Source: Gammaproteobacteria bacterium (GTDB lineage: Bacteria; Pseudomonadota; Gammaproteobacteria; SZUA-21). Taken from it: a stretch of DNA of 6,339 bases. The translations under genes were made by a program, and so were the position numbers. Below, in pieces: positions 5,276 to 6,339 of this stretch; positions within the stretch are counted from its first letter, which is position 1; each line of letters starts with the position of its first letter. Location: assembly GCA_027021095.1 (NCBI GenBank), contig JALUUZ010000536.1, positions 1 through 6,339 of the forward strand. The letters run 5' to 3'. Below the pieces are notes generated by a model, which did no database searches, was not told where the DNA came from, and saw nothing but the letters and a program-made list of their open reading frames with translations.

Positions 5276-6339
5276 CTCCATCCGGGTTTCCGGTGTCGCC
5301 AGGCAGTTTGAGCCGTGCCGCAAGCTGCCTGGCATCGACGGGACCTGTAGTGTCGATTTCCAGCGTATAGTCTTTCTCCCGTTGCTCGAGACCGGAGTAC
5401 TGTTTTAACTGGTACGCCAGGACCGACTTGTCTGCGTCCGAGACATTCGCCGGATCGGCCTGTCTTGTTTCGACCCGTCGTGCCAGTGTCGACGAATCGG
5501 CGGCCAGGTGAAGGATCGTAAACCTGACTTCCTGCCGCCTGGCAAGATCAAAGAACCAGTCCCGGTATTGCCGGTTCAGGAAACTGGCATCGACGATGAC
5601 TGAATAGCCCTGTTTGAGCATGAATTCCGCGGTATGCAGCATTGTACGGTACACCTTGTCAGTCATGTGCTGACTGTAGAGGCCGGTATTCAGCTGCGAT
5701 GACTCTTGTTCCGGTATGCTGCCGGGATAGAGTTTTTTGCGTAGCACGTCTGACCTCAGGTAGAGCATCCCGGTGTGCTGGCTCAGTTTGTCGGTGACAG
5801 TCGATTTTCCGCTGCCGGACAACCCATGGGTTATGAGCAGGCAGGGATGACGGGGTACGGTAAAGGTTTTTGCCAGAGCGATGTAAGCGCTGCAGGATGA
5901 CAGGCATTGCTGTCGCCGCACCGCGTCGAGCTCTGCCTGCCGGCTGCGCAGCATCTGGATTTTCGCCCGTACCAGTGCCCGGTATACCAAGTAGAATCTG
6001 AGTACCGCCAGCCCGGCGTAGTCGTTCGAGTATTCCAGGTACTTACCAAGCAGCAGGTTGGAGAACGCCTGTTTTCCCCCCCGGGCCAGGTCCATCAGTG
6101 TAAAAGCAATTTCGTTGATGATATCGATCCAACGCAGGTTTGGATCGAATTCAATACAGTCGAAAGGCACAGCATGGTGGTCTAGCCAGACGATGTTACC
6201 CAAGTGCAGGTCGCCATGGCATTCGATGACATGCCGGGTTTCTTTGCGCTGTAGAAAATCCTGCTTGTGCTGCTGGTATTCATTTTCACACCAGTGATCC
6301 AGGTTTGTAAGTGTGTCAGCCTGGTCCGCTGGGACAGCG
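5259..6339 (-). CDS. Fused APH-like / P-loop kinase ATP-binding protein (partial, 5' end outside)
   Basis: The frame is open from the right edge to TGA 5261-5259, giving 359 visible residues and no start. TTG at 6203-6201 is internal: upstream codons encode the Brenner motif of aminoglycoside phosphotransferases, HGDLHLGN (bases 6195-6218), with Asp as the likely catalytic base. FDCIEFDPNLRWID follows as the metal-binding element and matches the COG2187 type. The C-terminal half is a COG0645-type P-loop kinase: Walker A GLSGSGKST at 5799-5825, then LRSDVLRKKL, a Walker-B-like VIVDASF, and the lid-like RRVETRQADPANVSDAD. The family is annotated as bifunctional aminoglycoside phosphotransferase/ATP-binding protein, usually about 500 residues, so some 150 N-terminal residues are missing here. 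It is cytoplasmic; the true substrate is unknown and drug resistance should not be inferred. Its 3' end overlaps the convergent lipoprotein gene by 17 bp. Confidence 0.88.
   Translation of the reverse strand, partial: AVPADQADTLTNLDHWCENEYQQHKQDFLQRKETRHVIECHGDLHLGNIVWLDHHAVPFDCIEFDPNLRWIDIINEIAFTLMDLARGGKQAFSNLLLGKYLEYSNDYAGLAVLRFYLVYRALVRAKIQMLRSRQAELDAVRRQQCLSSCSAYIALAKTFTVPRHPCLLITHGLSGSGKSTVTDKLSQHTGMLYLRSDVLRKKLYPGSIPEQESSQLNTGLYSQHMTDKVYRTMLHTAEFMLKQGYSVIVDASFLNRQYRDWFFDLARRQEVRFTILHLAADSSTLARRVETRQADPANVSDADKSVLAYQLKQYSGLEQREKDYTLEIDTTGPVDARQLAARLKLPGDTGNPDGATFLS

Overview
The window looks like chromosomal DNA of a Gram-negative proteobacterium, most likely a gammaproteobacterium. It encodes an outer-membrane beta-barrel with a signal peptide and C-terminal Phe, a lipoprotein with a lipobox, a secreted gluzincin-type peptidase, and a two-domain APH/P-loop kinase protein of a family common in proteobacteria. 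The genes are of moderate GC content. I see no tRNA, rRNA, CRISPR array, transposase or phage gene, so the taxonomic call rests on protein architecture only.

Layout. Bases 1-43 are a GC-rich scrap of something lying mostly outside the window. Bases 44-509 are AT-rich and hold no gene I can support, but they carry a perfect 7-bp inverted repeat and a weak candidate leader peptide. Bases 510-1856 (+) encode a TPR plus 14-strand beta-barrel protein with Slam-like (surface lipoprotein assembly modifier) architecture. A strong, probably bidirectional, rho-independent terminator follows at 1873-1903. Bases 2027-3520 (-) encode a secreted M1-like zinc metallopeptidase, transcribed toward that terminator. 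A 360-bp divergent region holds a weak promoter for the peptidase and a good sigma70 promoter (TTGTCC-17-TATAAT) for the next gene, leaving a leader of about 190 nt. Bases 3881-5275 (+) encode a lipoprotein with seven 42-residue TPR units and a lysine-rich tail. Bases 5259-6339 (-) hold the 3' part of a fused aminoglycoside-phosphotransferase-like/P-loop kinase gene that runs off the right edge and overlaps the lipoprotein gene tail-to-tail by 17 bp.

How the parts may fit. Three of the four genes encode predicted envelope proteins: an outer-membrane TPR-barrel, a secreted peptidase and a TPR lipoprotein. They lie on alternating strands with separate promoters, so this is not one operon and a shared function is only an inference. 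The most unusual points are the shortened zinc-ligand spacing and missing GAMEN motif in the peptidase, the lysine-rich tail on the lipoprotein with a dnaX-like slippery heptamer that would cut it off, the foldable lipoprotein leader, and the overlapping convergent gene ends. I find no clear evidence of a complete undescribed system.
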